Assembly: GCA_937927515.1 (NCBI GenBank)
Contig: CALBDO010000015.1
Location: 45,643-109,642, forward strand
Direction of reading: 5' to 3'
Origin: Candidatus Kapaibacterium sp.
GTDB lineage: Bacteria; Bacteroidota; Ignavibacteria; Kapaibacteriales; UBA2268
DNA length: 64,000 nucleotides
The translations under genes were made by a program, and so were the position numbers. Under the pieces are notes generated by a model. That model was not told where the DNA came from. It saw nothing but the letters and a program-made list of their open reading frames with translations, and made no database searches. Positions 34,742 through 43,742 of the stretch are shown in pieces; within the stretch, counting starts at the first letter, position 1; the number at the start of each line of letters is the position of its first letter.

Positions 34742-35197
34742 ATGCTTGCAAAAAAGATTTTCGTTCCATTAATTTTACTTGTTTTGGCTTCATGCTCTGG
34801 ATATCGCTTTAAAAAGGAAATAATTTATACCGATGGAGCACCAAAACCAATTGGGCCCTACAGCCAAGCAGTAAAGGTTGGAAAATTTATTTTTGTCTCT
34901 GGACAAATCGGAATCAATCCCGAGACTGGAAAAATCGAAGAAGGACTTGAAGCAGAATTCAACCAAGTGATGGAAAATATTAAAAATATTCTGAAAGAAG
35001 CGAATTCAGACTTTTCAAATGTTGTTAAAGTAACTATATTTTTAAAGGACTTAAGCCATTTCGATATTATCAACAAATTGTATTCAAATTATTTTACAAA
35101 TGAATTTCCAGCTCGTGAAACGGTAGAAGTTTCTCGCTTGCCTAAAGATGCAAAAGTAGAGATATCGGTTATTGCAATTTCGAAAGGGAGCAAATAA
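34742..35197 (+). CDS. RidA-family protein with a lipoprotein signal peptide
   Basis: RidA enzymes deaminate reactive 2-aminoacrylate-type imines. Starting at the ATG at 34742 gives 151 residues. The first about 17 residues are hydrophobic and end LASC, a lipobox, and are followed by a complete RidA domain: DGAPKPIGPYSQAVKVG near 31, VSGQIGINPETG near 53 and PARETVEVSRLPKDAKVEIS near 120. The conserved arginine of the active site is kept in PARETV. Cytosolic RidA has no such leader, so this form should sit in the periplasm or outer membrane. It begins 16 bp after the ATPase gene and ends 4 bp from the convergent argS stop. Confidence 0.85.
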   Translation: MLAKKIFVPLILLVLASCSGYRFKKEIIYTDGAPKPIGPYSQAVKVGKFIFVSGQIGINPETGKIEEGLEAEFNQVMENIKNILKEANSDFSNVVKVTIFLKDLSHFDIINKLYSNYFTNEFPARETVEVSRLPKDAKVEISVIAISKGSK

Positions 35198-35201
35198 TCC
35201 T

Positions 35202-36848
35202 CTACATCCTATTGGGCGCAGAGACCCCAAGGATGTTTAAACCATTGCGCAGTATTCTTTGGGTCACCCTGGCAAGCTTGAAACGGGCGGAAAGGATTGG
35301 CTCTTCGCTCCCAATGATTCTACAATTATGGTAGAAGACGTGGAAAGCAGTAGCCAAGTCGTACAAGTAATCAGCAAGAATTTGTGGCTCAAACTTCTCT
35401 GCCGAAATCTCAATTACCTCTGGAAATCTTCTTTGAAGTTTAATTAGTTGAATCTCTGTTAAAGAATTTAAACAATTGGTTGAAGCATTATCGACAAACT
35501 CAATGCCACGCTCTTTTGCAGTATCAAAAATAGAACATATTCTTGCGTGGGCATATTGTAGGTAAAACACTGGATTTTTCTCGCTTTGCTCACGAGCAAG
35601 TGCTAAATCAAAGTCCAAATGAGTCGAAACACTTCGCATCAGAAAAAAGAAACGGACAACATCGGCGCCGACTTCAGATATCAATTCGTCGAGAGTGTAG
35701 CTACGGCCACTTCTTTTGGACATCTTTACTTGAACACCATTTTCCATCAATGTAACAAATTGATGAAAAACGACTTTGACCCTACTTGTGTCGAAGCCAA
35801 GTGCACCGAGACCGGCCAAAACATCCGGTACAGTTGCGATATGGTCGGAGCCAAGTACATCCACAATTAAGTCGAAACCTCGAAGAAATTTCTCTCTGTG
35901 ATAAGCAATGTCTGGAAGTCGGTAAGTAGGTTCCCCAGTAGATTTGATGATTACTCTATCCTCTTGTAGTCCAAGTTTTGTAAGGGCAAACCAAATAGCC
36001 CCATCCTTCTCATAAATCAATTCCTTACTTCGAAGGAGATTTACGACTTCGTCTATCTTTCCCTCGGAATAAAGGGAGTCTTCGTTGTAGAAAACATCGT
36101 GGTGTATTTTTAATTTACTTAAAGTTTCTCGAATCTTTCCGAAGCACCAATTTTCTCCATATTTTTTGAAAAAATCCATATTTTCTTCCGACTCATCAAA
36201 ATAATGGGCACCAAATTTGTCCACAACTTCCTTTGCAATTTCTTTAATGTAATCGCCGTGATAACCGTCTTCGGGAAAGGGATAATCATCATCGCCGAGC
36301 AACTGTCTATATCGAGCAAAAATCGAACGAGCCAAATTATGCATTTGCCGTCCAGCATTATTAAAATAGTATTCTCTGGTAACATCATATCCCAGCCAAG
36401 CAAACAAGTTGGCAATGCTATCACCGATACAAGCATTACGCCCATGGCCTAAATGAAGTAAACCTGTTGGATTTGCACTGACATACTCGACGTTTACCTT
36501 CTTTCCTTTTCCTTTTGTTGAACGACCATAATACTCGCCCTCTTTGAACATTCGTTCCAACTCCGTAGCGAAGAATAAGTTTGTCAACTTTATGTTTATA
36601 AAACCTGGGCCATCTATCGATACTTTTTCAACCAAGTTTTGGTCAAATTGCAACCTATCGACAATTTCTTTGGCTACTTGCCGAGGGTTTAGTTTTAACT
36701 CCTTGGCAAGAATTAATGCAACACTTGTGGCAAAATCCCCGAATTGTTCATTTTTGGGTTGCTCAAATCGTAGTTTAATCTCTGGATTCTCCACACCAAT
36801 GTTATGAAGAACTTTTAAGAAAGAGCCATAAAGAAAATCTGGACACAT
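35202..36848 (-). CDS. argS: Arginyl-tRNA synthetase
   Basis: ArgRS charges tRNA-Arg. The 548-residue class I enzyme has an N-terminal Arg_tRNA_synt_N domain. The HIGH motif is in NPTGLLHLGHGRNA near 130, a KMSK-like loop lies in KMSKRSGRSYTL near 370, and there is a C-terminal anticodon-binding DALR domain ending in LNILGVSAPNRM. The start is ATG at 36848, because a GGAGG site precedes it by 9 bp. An in-frame TTG three codons upstream lies directly on that site and is unlikely. It follows rsfS in the same transcript. Confidence 0.96.
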   Translation of the reverse strand: MCPDFLYGSFLKVLHNIGVENPEIKLRFEQPKNEQFGDFATSVALILAKELKLNPRQVAKEIVDRLQFDQNLVEKVSIDGPGFINIKLTNLFFATELERMFKEGEYYGRSTKGKGKKVNVEYVSANPTGLLHLGHGRNACIGDSIANLFAWLGYDVTREYYFNNAGRQMHNLARSIFARYRQLLGDDDYPFPEDGYHGDYIKEIAKEVVDKFGAHYFDESEENMDFFKKYGENWCFGKIRETLSKLKIHHDVFYNEDSLYSEGKIDEVVNLLRSKELIYEKDGAIWFALTKLGLQEDRVIIKSTGEPTYRLPDIAYHREKFLRGFDLIVDVLGSDHIATVPDVLAGLGALGFDTSRVKVVFHQFVTLMENGVQVKMSKRSGRSYTLDELISEVGADVVRFFFLMRSVSTHLDFDLALAREQSEKNPVFYLQYAHARICSIFDTAKERGIEFVDNASTNCLNSLTEIQLIKLQRRFPEVIEISAEKFEPQILADYLYDLATAFHVFYHNCRIIGSEEPILSARFKLARVTQRILRNGLNILGVSAPNRM

Positions 36849-36853
36849 AAATC

Positions 36854-37282
36854 TCAACCTCCATTTTGTTCAAACTCGGCAAGTAACTTGGATTTATTTC
36901 GTACGGGTATCAATCGCCCAGTTTCACTAATTTTGTAGAAACTTCCATCACTCCAAAGACGCTCTAAATTGTAAAATTTTCGAGCCTGATAATGAAAAAT
37001 GTGAAAAACAATATCGAAAAAGTCGAGCAAAATCCAATAGGATGAATTTATGCCCTCTACTTTGGGTTTGGGTAGATGCTCCTTCTTGCACCTTATTTCA
37101 ATTTCATCAACTATAGCACGCATTTGGACATCTGAATCGCAAGAGCAAATGACAAAAAAGTCTGTGGGCGCAGATTCAATTGAAGTTAAATCAACAATCA
37201 GAATGTCTTTGCCTAATTTCTCTTGTGCAACCAATGCAACCCATTTTGCAAGCGCCTTTGAAAACATTAACTTACTTACCAA
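36854..37282 (-). CDS. rsfS: Ribosomal silencing factor RsfS
   Basis: RsfS binds ribosomal protein L14 and blocks subunit joining in starvation. The about 142-residue protein has the family core: LGKDILIVDLTSIESAPTDFF near residue 27, ICSCDSDVQMRAIVDEIE and YWILLDFFDIVFHIFHYQARKFYNLERLW near 90-118. The start is uncertain: TTG at 37282 has GGGAGG just upstream, while the ATG at 37267 lies 18 bases from it. It sits between the LytR_C gene and argS. The LytR_C-rsfS pairing recurs in Chlorobi-group genomes (recalled, not checked). Confidence 0.9.
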   Translation of the reverse strand: MVSKLMFSKALAKWVALVAQEKLGKDILIVDLTSIESAPTDFFVICSCDSDVQMRAIVDEIEIRCKKEHLPKPKVEGINSSYWILLDFFDIVFHIFHYQARKFYNLERLWSDGSFYKISETGRLIPVRNKSKLLAEFEQNGG

Positions 37283-37319
37283 CTTCCTCCCTAAAATTTT
37301 GAAAAAATCAATAGACGAT

Positions 37320-37766
37320 TTAATTTTTAAATGGTTTAAATAATTTATAATCTCTACCGATAATAACTATAATATCCTTGTCGATAGAATCGGAAACATG
37401 AATAAAGTCCAAATTGTAATCAAGTAAAGTAGCGATGTATTTTGCATACTCGATTTTTTCGGGCTTCGAAGAAATTGTACTTTCTTGCTTAAATTCTTTA
37501 TAATTCTCTACGGAAATGTTATCTACTTGAAAAGTCTTTAAATAAAGCTTCAACTCTTTTGCCAAGCCGTTAACATCCGTGGCATTGTAAATCATTACAG
37601 AAACTCCCTCCGGGTCGATACTTCGGTGCTCCACAATTTTCTCCATTTTATTTAATTCTCTTGAGGAAAAATGCCGATAATATATGGACAAGACAAAAAA
37701 CGCTATCATGAAAAGGCCGAATGCAAAAAAAGGAATAATGAAAAAATTTTTTATTTTGGTATTCAT
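37320..37766 (-). CDS. Membrane-anchored LytR C-terminal domain protein
   Basis: The 148-residue protein has one N-terminal membrane helix (about residues 8-30) and an extracytoplasmic part that resembles the LytR_C domain: GVSVMIYNATDVNGLAKELKLYL near 54 and IVIIGRDY at the end. It lacks the catalytic LytR-CpsA-Psr domain, so it is not itself a ligase of cell-wall polymers. A scaffold or binding role is possible. It precedes rsfS by 37 bp. A TAATTTAG sequence (minus strand, 37780-37773) lies 6 bp upstream of the ATG. Confidence 0.7.
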   Translation of the reverse strand: MNTKIKNFFIIPFFAFGLFMIAFFVLSIYYRHFSSRELNKMEKIVEHRSIDPEGVSVMIYNATDVNGLAKELKLYLKTFQVDNISVENYKEFKQESTISSKPEKIEYAKYIATLLDYNLDFIHVSDSIDKDIIVIIGRDYKLFKPFKN

Positions 37767-37804
37767 AAATTACTAAATTAACTAAACAAAATCAAAGGAA
37801 GATT

Positions 37805-39103
37805 ATGGGTAAAAAAAGGTTGGAAGGAAAAATCTTGAATCCAAACGTTGATGGTTCCGTTGAATTAATTGATAATGGGTTTGTGGAATTTGATGAAACA
37901 ACTGGCAAAATACTCGATGTTGGCCGTAAAATGCAAAAAAATGTTGAAGGCTCATTTATCTCGTCGGAGAATATTTTGATACCTGGGTTTGTAGATTTGC
38001 ACAGTCACATTCCCCAACTTCCTGGAGCTGCAAAAAATGCAGACGAACTACTTCCGTGGTTAAAGAATCACATATTTCCTCTTGAAATAAAATTCTCGGA
38101 TTTAAGCTACGCCGAGAAAACAGCTCGGTTTTTTTTCAACGAAGCAATAAAATTTGGAACAACCACAGTAGTTGCTTATAGCTCGATTCATAAAGAAGCA
38201 ACAGATGTAGTTTTCGAAGTTGCAAAAGAAATCGGTATTCGTGCTTTTATCGGAAAAGTAATGATGGACCGGGACATGAAACGCTATCCCGAGGAACTTC
38301 CACTGATGTCGAGAAATATTAAAGACTCTTTAGACTTGGCAAAGAAATGGCATAATTCAAATAATGGTTTGCTTCAATACATATTTACTCCGCGCTTCGC
38401 TGCTTCGTGCACTATGAGACTACTCGAAAAAACAGCCTCGGTTGCAAAAGAAGGGGAATTTTTCATTCAAACACATTTAGCAGAAAACCAAAGTGAAATA
38501 CATTTCATTAAATCCCTTTTCGAGCGAGAGAGGCATCGCGTTCCAACTAATACCCACATATTCAAAAAAAGTAATTTATTGGGTGAGAAAACATTGCTTG
38601 CACATTGCTTGTATCTATCGACGACCGAGCTACAACTAATTAAAGAAAGCGGTTCAAAAATTGTTCACTGCCCTACTTCGAATATTTTCTTGCAAAGCGG
38701 TTTTATGCCATTTCGGCGTTACCAATATCATGAAATTCAAATTGGCTTGGGAACAGATGTTGCCGGTGGATATTCCCTATCTATGTTTAATACATTGCGA
38801 GATACAATTGAAACATCCAAGATCGTAAATCTAATCAACGATAATAAACCTTATCCTTGCCTGCGGCCAGAGGAGGTGTTCTGGACAGCAACATTAGGGA
38901 ATGCAACAATTTTGAATTTAGGAAGCAAAATCGGCTCTTTGCATCCAGGGAAAGATGCCGACATAGTTGTTATAAAACCAGAGCCATCGTTTAGTTTCTA
39001 CAATAGTTCAAATTCTATTGTCAACATTTTAGAGAATTTAATATACCTTCCCCATACTTACAAAATTTCAAGCGTTTACATCGCTGGTAAGAAAAAATTT
39101 TAA
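37805..39103 (+). CDS. Guanine deaminase-like amidohydrolase
   Basis: The 432-residue TIM-barrel amidohydrolase has its zinc ligands in order: DLHSHIPQ near residue 66, THLAEN near 222, AHCLYLS near 265 and GTDVAGG near 318. Segments GAAKNADELLPWLKNHIFPLE, KVMMDRDM and TPRFAASC closely resemble guanine deaminases, which convert guanine to xanthine in purine salvage or breakdown. Another closely related deaminase activity is possible. The gene stands alone, with 188 bp before rpmH. Confidence 0.82.
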   Translation: MGKKRLEGKILNPNVDGSVELIDNGFVEFDETTGKILDVGRKMQKNVEGSFISSENILIPGFVDLHSHIPQLPGAAKNADELLPWLKNHIFPLEIKFSDLSYAEKTARFFFNEAIKFGTTTVVAYSSIHKEATDVVFEVAKEIGIRAFIGKVMMDRDMKRYPEELPLMSRNIKDSLDLAKKWHNSNNGLLQYIFTPRFAASCTMRLLEKTASVAKEGEFFIQTHLAENQSEIHFIKSLFERERHRVPTNTHIFKKSNLLGEKTLLAHCLYLSTTELQLIKESGSKIVHCPTSNIFLQSGFMPFRRYQYHEIQIGLGTDVAGGYSLSMFNTLRDTIETSKIVNLINDNKPYPCLRPEEVFWTATLGNATILNLGSKIGSLHPGKDADIVVIKPEPSFSFYNSSNSIVNILENLIYLPHTYKISSVYIAGKKKF

Positions 39104-39224
39104 TTTATTTAAAATCAACAAATGCTTTGTACCCTTTCTTTTAAAATATTGAATAATTTTTTTAAAAAAAATTTCATATAAACCCTCCTTGTTTTGAGTT
39201 AAAAGTTTAATCTACAACAAGGAT

Positions 39225-39254
39225 ATTGAAAATCTCTCTTTTTTTTTAATTTTG
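39225..39254 (+). promoter_or_regulatory. Candidate promoter of the rpmH-rnpA-yidD-yidC operon
   Basis: ATTG (39225-39228), an 18-bp spacer and TAATTTTG (39247-39254) fit the Bacteroidetes promoter pattern. The -7 box ends 37 bp before the rpmH ATG. Confidence 0.5.
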
Positions 39255-39291
39255 TAACTCTATAAATATTAAAATCTATATAGGTTGAAAA

Positions 39292-39447
39292 ATGAAACGA
39301 ACATACCAACCAAGTAGAAGGCATAGGTTAAACACTCATGGTTTTCGTGCAAGGATGGCAACCAAGAATGGTCGTATTGTGCTTTCGCGTCGGCGCCGCA
39401 AAGGTCGACATAAATTGACAGTTTCCGACGAAAAGAAAAAATATTAA
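39292..39447 (+). CDS. rpmH: 50S ribosomal protein L34
   Basis: This short gene encodes 51 residues. It begins [20 protein letters not shown] and contains [25 protein letters not shown], the near-invariant L34 sequence. It is directly followed by rnpA, the universal pairing. dnaA, which often precedes rpmH at the origin, is not upstream here. Confidence 0.98.
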   Translation: MKRTYQPSRRHRLNTHGFRARMATKNGRIVLSRRRRKGRHKLTVSDEKKKY

Positions 39448-39457
39448 CCAAATCATT

Positions 39458-39868
39458 GTGAAATTTCGACTTGAAAGTATCAAGAGAAAGAAAGAATTTG
39501 AGTATTTGTTTGCCAATGGTATTCGAATTTCATACGATAAACTCCGAGCAATCATTTTATTTAAAAGCAAAGCCGAACTTGATAACGAGCCACGAAAAAT
39601 CTTCTACGCTGTATTTGTATCGAAGAAAGCGACAAAGAAATCAGTTGTGCGGAATCGAATTAAAAGATTACTTCGAGAATCATTGAGATTGCTTGCAAGG
39701 ACAGAGATGGTGGAGAAAATCAATGTAATTAAGTATTTATATCTAAACTGGACTTCTGCACCAAAGCGGCCATGCGAAATTCGCTTACATGATGTTTTTC
39801 CTCTTGTGCATTGCATTATCGAAAAAGCATACAATAATTTTTGGCAAAATCCAGAGAGGTCAAATTGA
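39458..39868 (+). CDS. rnpA: Ribonuclease P protein component
   Basis: RnpA is the basic protein subunit of RNase P, which matures the 5' ends of tRNAs. The 136-residue product starts at GTG (39458), 10 bp after rpmH. It has the signature [21 protein letters not shown] near residue 50, preceded by the FEYLFANG segment. It is somewhat longer than the usual 115-125 residues at the C-terminus. Its TGA overlaps the TTG start of yidD. Confidence 0.95.
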   Translation: MKFRLESIKRKKEFEYLFANGIRISYDKLRAIILFKSKAELDNEPRKIFYAVFVSKKATKKSVVRNRIKRLLRESLRLLARTEMVEKINVIKYLYLNWTSAPKRPCEIRLHDVFPLVHCIIEKAYNNFWQNPERSN

Positions 39869-40074
39869 AATATATTCTCATCTTTTTTGTAAAATTATAC
39901 CAAACAATTATTTCACCTCTCCTACCACCGAGCTGCCGCTTTTATCCTACTTGCTCGAATTATTCTCTCGAAGCAATTCAGAAATACGGAGCTATCAAAG
40001 GGCTTTGGCTGTCTATAAAAAGAATTTCCAAATGCAATCCAATGCATCCTGGAGGTTACGACCCAGTACCATAA
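39865..40074 (+). CDS. yidD: Membrane protein insertion efficiency factor YidD
   Basis: YidD is a small amphipathic membrane-associated protein that assists YidC. With the TTG at 39865 it has 69 residues and shows the family core [23 protein letters not shown] and [12 protein letters not shown]. An AGAGAGG ribosome-binding site lies at 39854-39860, and the start overlaps the rnpA stop as TTGA, which favours this over the in-frame TTG at 39841. Confidence 0.94.
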   Translation: MKYILIFFVKLYQTIISPLLPPSCRFYPTCSNYSLEAIQKYGAIKGLWLSIKRISKCNPMHPGGYDPVP

Positions 40075-40089
40075 TCAAAGGAAAACTCT

Positions 40090-41937
40090 ATGGATAAAAG
40101 GTCTATAATTGCAATTTTACTTATAACTATTATCCTCACAATATGGACTTTCTATGTCTCTATAAAACAAGTACCTCCACCAGCAGAGGAAACAAATACC
40201 GACTCGACCGAACAAGTGGTAACATCAAAATCCAAGAAAGACACTTCGGAAGCAGAAATACCAGATTCATTAAAAATCGTTAACAAGTATGGTTCAAGCT
40301 TCGCAAGCTTTGTTGGTGGGGATGAAAGAATCATTGTCGTTGAGAATGAATTAATTAAAGCCTTAATATCCTCAAAGGGTGCTACAATTAAAAAATGGTA
40401 CTTAAAGAAATTCAATTCCTGGGACGGCTACCCAACCCAATTAATCTGGGCAAAGGGAGGAACCCCAAATCTTCTCATCAATTCGCGAGAAAATGTTCAG
40501 ATAGACGATAGAGATTTGAACTATACCCTGAACATAAGTGAGAAAGAGATAAAGCTCGAAGGCAATGATTCAGTGGAAATTACCGCAAGTTTGAATTTTG
40601 CCAATGGAGGTCAGCTCGTAAAGAAATTAACTTTTTATGGAAATAAGTACCATTTTCATCAAGAAATAATTTTCAACAACTTGGATGATATTGTAACCCC
40701 ACGAGGCTACAACTTTCGATGGCTTGAAGGCTTAAGATACCAAGAGCTTAACTCTGTGGATGAATCATCAGAAGCTAAAGCCATTGTTTCATTAAACGGT
40801 GAACTTGAAGAAATCGATGCATCTAGTGGCGAGACAATTCAAATGGCTCCTTCTGGTAAAATCGATTTTTTAGCAACAAAAATCAAATATTTTACCGCTG
40901 CAATTATACCGACTCCGAAAGCATCACTTGATGCAACAGTTTATGCAACTGGATATCGCCAAGCAGTTGAAAACGATGGGGTCATCGAAAAATACAATCT
41001 TGCTATAAATATACCGTATCGTGGAGGGGTTCAAAAAAGAAATTTCGACATATATATCGGACCCATTGACTACTCAATAGTTAATCAATATGGTATCTCT
41101 GCAGTAGTAAATTTTGGCTGGCGGTTTTTAGTGCGACCAATCGGCGAGTTTTTTATGCTCCCAGTATTTAAGTTGATTTATAGTATTATAGGCAACTATG
41201 GAGTTAGCATAATCATTTTTGCATTGCTAATGAAGATATTGCTTCATCCTCTCTCGATTTCGCAAATGCGTTCTGCACAAAGGATGCAACTCCTTGCACC
41301 AGAACTTCAAAAAATTCGCGAGAAATATAAAGACGACTTACAAAAGCAACAACAGGAGACGATGAAACTCTACTCTGAGTATGGTATTAATCCTATGGGT
41401 GGTTGTCTGCCTCTTTTGTTGCAATTACCAATATTATATGCATTATGGGCTGTTTTGCGTACAGCAATTGATTTACGACAAGCACCTTTCATCCTGTGGA
41501 TTAGCGACCTATCTTTGCCAGATTATATTTTCTCTTTCCCATTTGCAATTTTTGGAATAAAGCATATTTCCGGACTTGCCATTCTTATGGGTGTAACCCT
41601 ATTTTTGCAACAAAAATTAACAATTACCGACCCAAGACAGAAAGCAATGATATATATTTTCCCTCTGTTTTTCATTCTGCTATTTTCAAATTTTCCATCT
41701 GGTTTGAATTTATACTACTTTATGTTTAATCTATTCAGCATAGCACACCAGGTTTATTTGAACAAGTTTTCGCGGAAGAAATTAACTCTCGAGGATTTAA
41801 AGAGGCTACCGAAAAAAGAAGGTTGGTTCCAGCGCAAGCTTCGGGAAGCCCAAGAAATAGCCGAAGCTCGGGGAAAGCGGCTACCGGGTGTCGCTCCACC
41901 ACAAAGAAAAACCTACACTAGAAGAAAAAAGAAATGA
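40090..41937 (+). CDS. yidC: Membrane protein insertase YidC
   Basis: YidC inserts and folds inner-membrane proteins alone or with SecYEG. The 615-residue protein has an N-terminal membrane helix (about 5-22), a large periplasmic domain (about 60-335) and the conserved five-helix core (about 345-570). The core includes FALLMKILLHPLSISQMRS and NPMGGCLPLLLQLPILYALW, followed by a basic C-terminal tail ending RRKKK. Size and the Gram-negative periplasmic domain fit the 60-kDa IMP family. It is last in the operon rpmH-rnpA-yidD-yidC. Confidence 0.97.
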   Translation: MDKRSIIAILLITIILTIWTFYVSIKQVPPPAEETNTDSTEQVVTSKSKKDTSEAEIPDSLKIVNKYGSSFASFVGGDERIIVVENELIKALISSKGATIKKWYLKKFNSWDGYPTQLIWAKGGTPNLLINSRENVQIDDRDLNYTLNISEKEIKLEGNDSVEITASLNFANGGQLVKKLTFYGNKYHFHQEIIFNNLDDIVTPRGYNFRWLEGLRYQELNSVDESSEAKAIVSLNGELEEIDASSGETIQMAPSGKIDFLATKIKYFTAAIIPTPKASLDATVYATGYRQAVENDGVIEKYNLAINIPYRGGVQKRNFDIYIGPIDYSIVNQYGISAVVNFGWRFLVRPIGEFFMLPVFKLIYSIIGNYGVSIIIFALLMKILLHPLSISQMRSAQRMQLLAPELQKIREKYKDDLQKQQQETMKLYSEYGINPMGGCLPLLLQLPILYALWAVLRTAIDLRQAPFILWISDLSLPDYIFSFPFAIFGIKHISGLAILMGVTLFLQQKLTITDPRQKAMIYIFPLFFILLFSNFPSGLNLYYFMFNLFSIAHQVYLNKFSRKKLTLEDLKRLPKKEGWFQRKLREAQEIAEARGKRLPGVAPPQRKTYTRRKKK

Positions 41938-41986
41938 GCTTTTAGTTTTATAATGATATACCCTAAGTATTGTTGCAACTAGAAAA

Positions 41987-42054
41987 AAGTGAAATCTTTT
42001 ACTCTCAACTTCACAGAGTTAAATAAGTCTCAAAACTTTAGAAGATTTTCACTT
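41987..42054. repeat. Imperfect inverted repeat between convergent yidC and TPR genes
   Basis: AAGTGAAATCTTTT (41987-42000) is nearly the reverse complement of GAAGATTTTCACTT (42041-42054), with one bulged base. A smaller hairpin ACTCT/AGAGT (42001-42005/42015-42019) lies inside. There is no long T-run, so it may be a weak bidirectional termination region. Confidence 0.3.
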
Positions 42055-42076
42055 GTGAAAAACAAAAACTCAGTTA

Positions 42077-42772
42077 TCAAAAAGTCACATCTTTAAATTC
42101 ATCCAAGAGTTCTAATTGCCTTTGAGCTTTTCGGTCGAGTGGGTCGATTTCCAGTGCCTTTCGATAAGCCAATTTTGCCTCGTATTTTTTGCCTATGTAA
42201 AGATAGGCATCACCGAGCAAGGTAAACGCTGCGGAGGAATCGGGATTTTTCTCGATGATTTTAACAAAATTTTCCACAGCCTCTTCGTAGTAACCCAACC
42301 GAAGATTAGTAACTCCAAGATGATGATAAGCAATATAGAAATCTGGATTTTTCTGGATAACCATCTTGTAGTGTTCTCGGGCTTCGCGAAGATGCCCATA
42401 ATGGTAATTAAGTATACCGAGCCAATAGCGAGCCATTAGGAAATTAGGGTCCAAATCCAAAACAGTTTTCATCATTTCTATCGCTTGTCGGATGCGTACT
42501 TGTCGATAGTAAGCCAGAGCAAGGTCGTAGCGTGCTGTCGGATAGTTCGGTAAAAGCTCGACAGCTTTTTCTAAATACTTAACAGCTTCGTCGAGGTTAC
42601 CAATTCGATAAAACACATTACCGCAGTGTTTGTATACAATTCCACGAGTTGGGTCGCGTTCGATAACCTTTTTATAATATTCAATTGCCAAGGCATATTG
42701 ACCCTCTGTTTCAGCCTGATAGGCTGCCAAAATGTCTGGGTCATTAGAATCCAATCTTTGGAACTGACTCAT
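42077..42772 (-). CDS. Tetratricopeptide-repeat protein
   Basis: The 231-residue protein consists of about six 34-residue TPR units from residue 14 to 225. They have typical A-x-x-Y-x-x-A and P-x-x repeats such as ALAIEYYKKVIERDP, AVKYLEKAVELLPNYP and AREHYKMVIQKNPDF. No signal peptide is seen, so it is probably a cytosolic scaffold. It follows the 3-hydroxyacyl-CoA dehydrogenase gene by 9 bp with an AGGTGG ribosome-binding site. The partner is unknown. Confidence 0.85.
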   Translation of the reverse strand: MSQFQRLDSNDPDILAAYQAETEGQYALAIEYYKKVIERDPTRGIVYKHCGNVFYRIGNLDEAVKYLEKAVELLPNYPTARYDLALAYYRQVRIRQAIEMMKTVLDLDPNFLMARYWLGILNYHYGHLREAREHYKMVIQKNPDFYIAYHHLGVTNLRLGYYEEAVENFVKIIEKNPDSSAAFTLLGDAYLYIGKKYEAKLAYRKALEIDPLDRKAQRQLELLDEFKDVTF

Positions 42773-42781
42773 AAGCCACCT

Positions 42782-43660
42782 TTAAAATGTTAATGGAATA
42801 GGTTTTTCTCCAGAGTAATCATAAAATCCGCGACCAGTTTTACGTCCAAAATGCCCTGCGGCAACGAGCTTCTTCAATAGTGGAGCAGGCCGAAAGCGTG
42901 GGTCACCAAGGTCTTCGTGTAATACGTTCATAATTGCAAGAGTGGTGTCCAGTCCAATCAAATCTGCAAGAGCCAGAGGACCCATAGGATGAGAGAAACC
43001 TAATTTTGCTACCTCGTCGATGGCATCGACAGTTCCAATATGTTCCATAACAGCCCAAATAGCTTCGTTGATAAAAGGCATCAAAATACGATTTGCAATG
43101 AAACCAGGATAATCGTTTGCAAGTATTGGCACCTTCCCTAATTTTTCTGTTAATGCCCGCACTGTTTCATATGTTTCTGTACTTGTCGACAAGCCAGGTA
43201 TCACTTCGACTAGGCGCATCATTGGTACTGGATTCATAAAATGCATACCAATGACTTTGTCGGGGCGTTTCGTTTTCGAGGCTATTTCTGTTATGGAAAT
43301 TGTCGAGGTGTTTGTTGCAAGAATGACATTCGGAGGCAACAATGCATCAAGGTCCGAGAAAATTTTAAATTTCAATTCTTTGTTTTCACTTACAGCTTCG
43401 ACAACGAAATCTGCATTAGAGCCATCACTAAAGTTTGTTGTAGGAGTAATTCTCGAAAGTGTTTCTTTCATTTGCTCTTCCGTTATCGTTCCCTTTTTCA
43501 CCTGACGACCAAGATTTTTTTCGATAGTAGCCAAACCATTTTTCAATGCTTGCTCGAACGCATCGCAGAGAACAACATCAAAACCATTTTGGGCAAATAC
43601 GTGAGCAATCCCATTGCCCATTGTCCCAGCACCAAGAACGAATACTTTTCTCACTTCCAT
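42782..43660 (-). CDS. 3-hydroxybutyryl-CoA / 3-hydroxyacyl-CoA dehydrogenase
   Basis: The enzyme interconverts 3-hydroxyacyl-CoA and 3-oxoacyl-CoA with NAD(P). The 292-residue protein has the N-terminal Rossmann motif [17 protein letters not shown], the [11 protein letters not shown] segment near 118, the catalytic histidine in [15 protein letters not shown] near 140 and the C-terminal dimerisation domain with [11 protein letters not shown] near 187 and [18 protein letters not shown]. Length equals single-domain Hbd/PaaH. It may work with the enoyl-CoA hydratase at 18.3-19.1 kb. Confidence 0.93.
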   Translation of the reverse strand: MEVRKVFVLGAGTMGNGIAHVFAQNGFDVVLCDAFEQALKNGLATIEKNLGRQVKKGTITEEQMKETLSRITPTTNFSDGSNADFVVEAVSENKELKFKIFSDLDALLPPNVILATNTSTISITEIASKTKRPDKVIGMHFMNPVPMMRLVEVIPGLSTSTETYETVRALTEKLGKVPILANDYPGFIANRILMPFINEAIWAVMEHIGTVDAIDEVAKLGFSHPMGPLALADLIGLDTTLAIMNVLHEDLGDPRFRPAPLLKKLVAAGHFGRKTGRGFYDYSGEKPIPLTF

Positions 43661-43742
43661 TTTGGCAACTCATTAAGTTGAACAAAACAAACAATTGTAA
43701 AATAACAAAAATTTTAAAATTATTTAACTAATGCATCGAAAA

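Noticed and set aside
39104..39291. Replication origin upstream of rpmH
   Set aside because: No DnaA-box cluster and no dnaA gene; the region is explained by a promoter.
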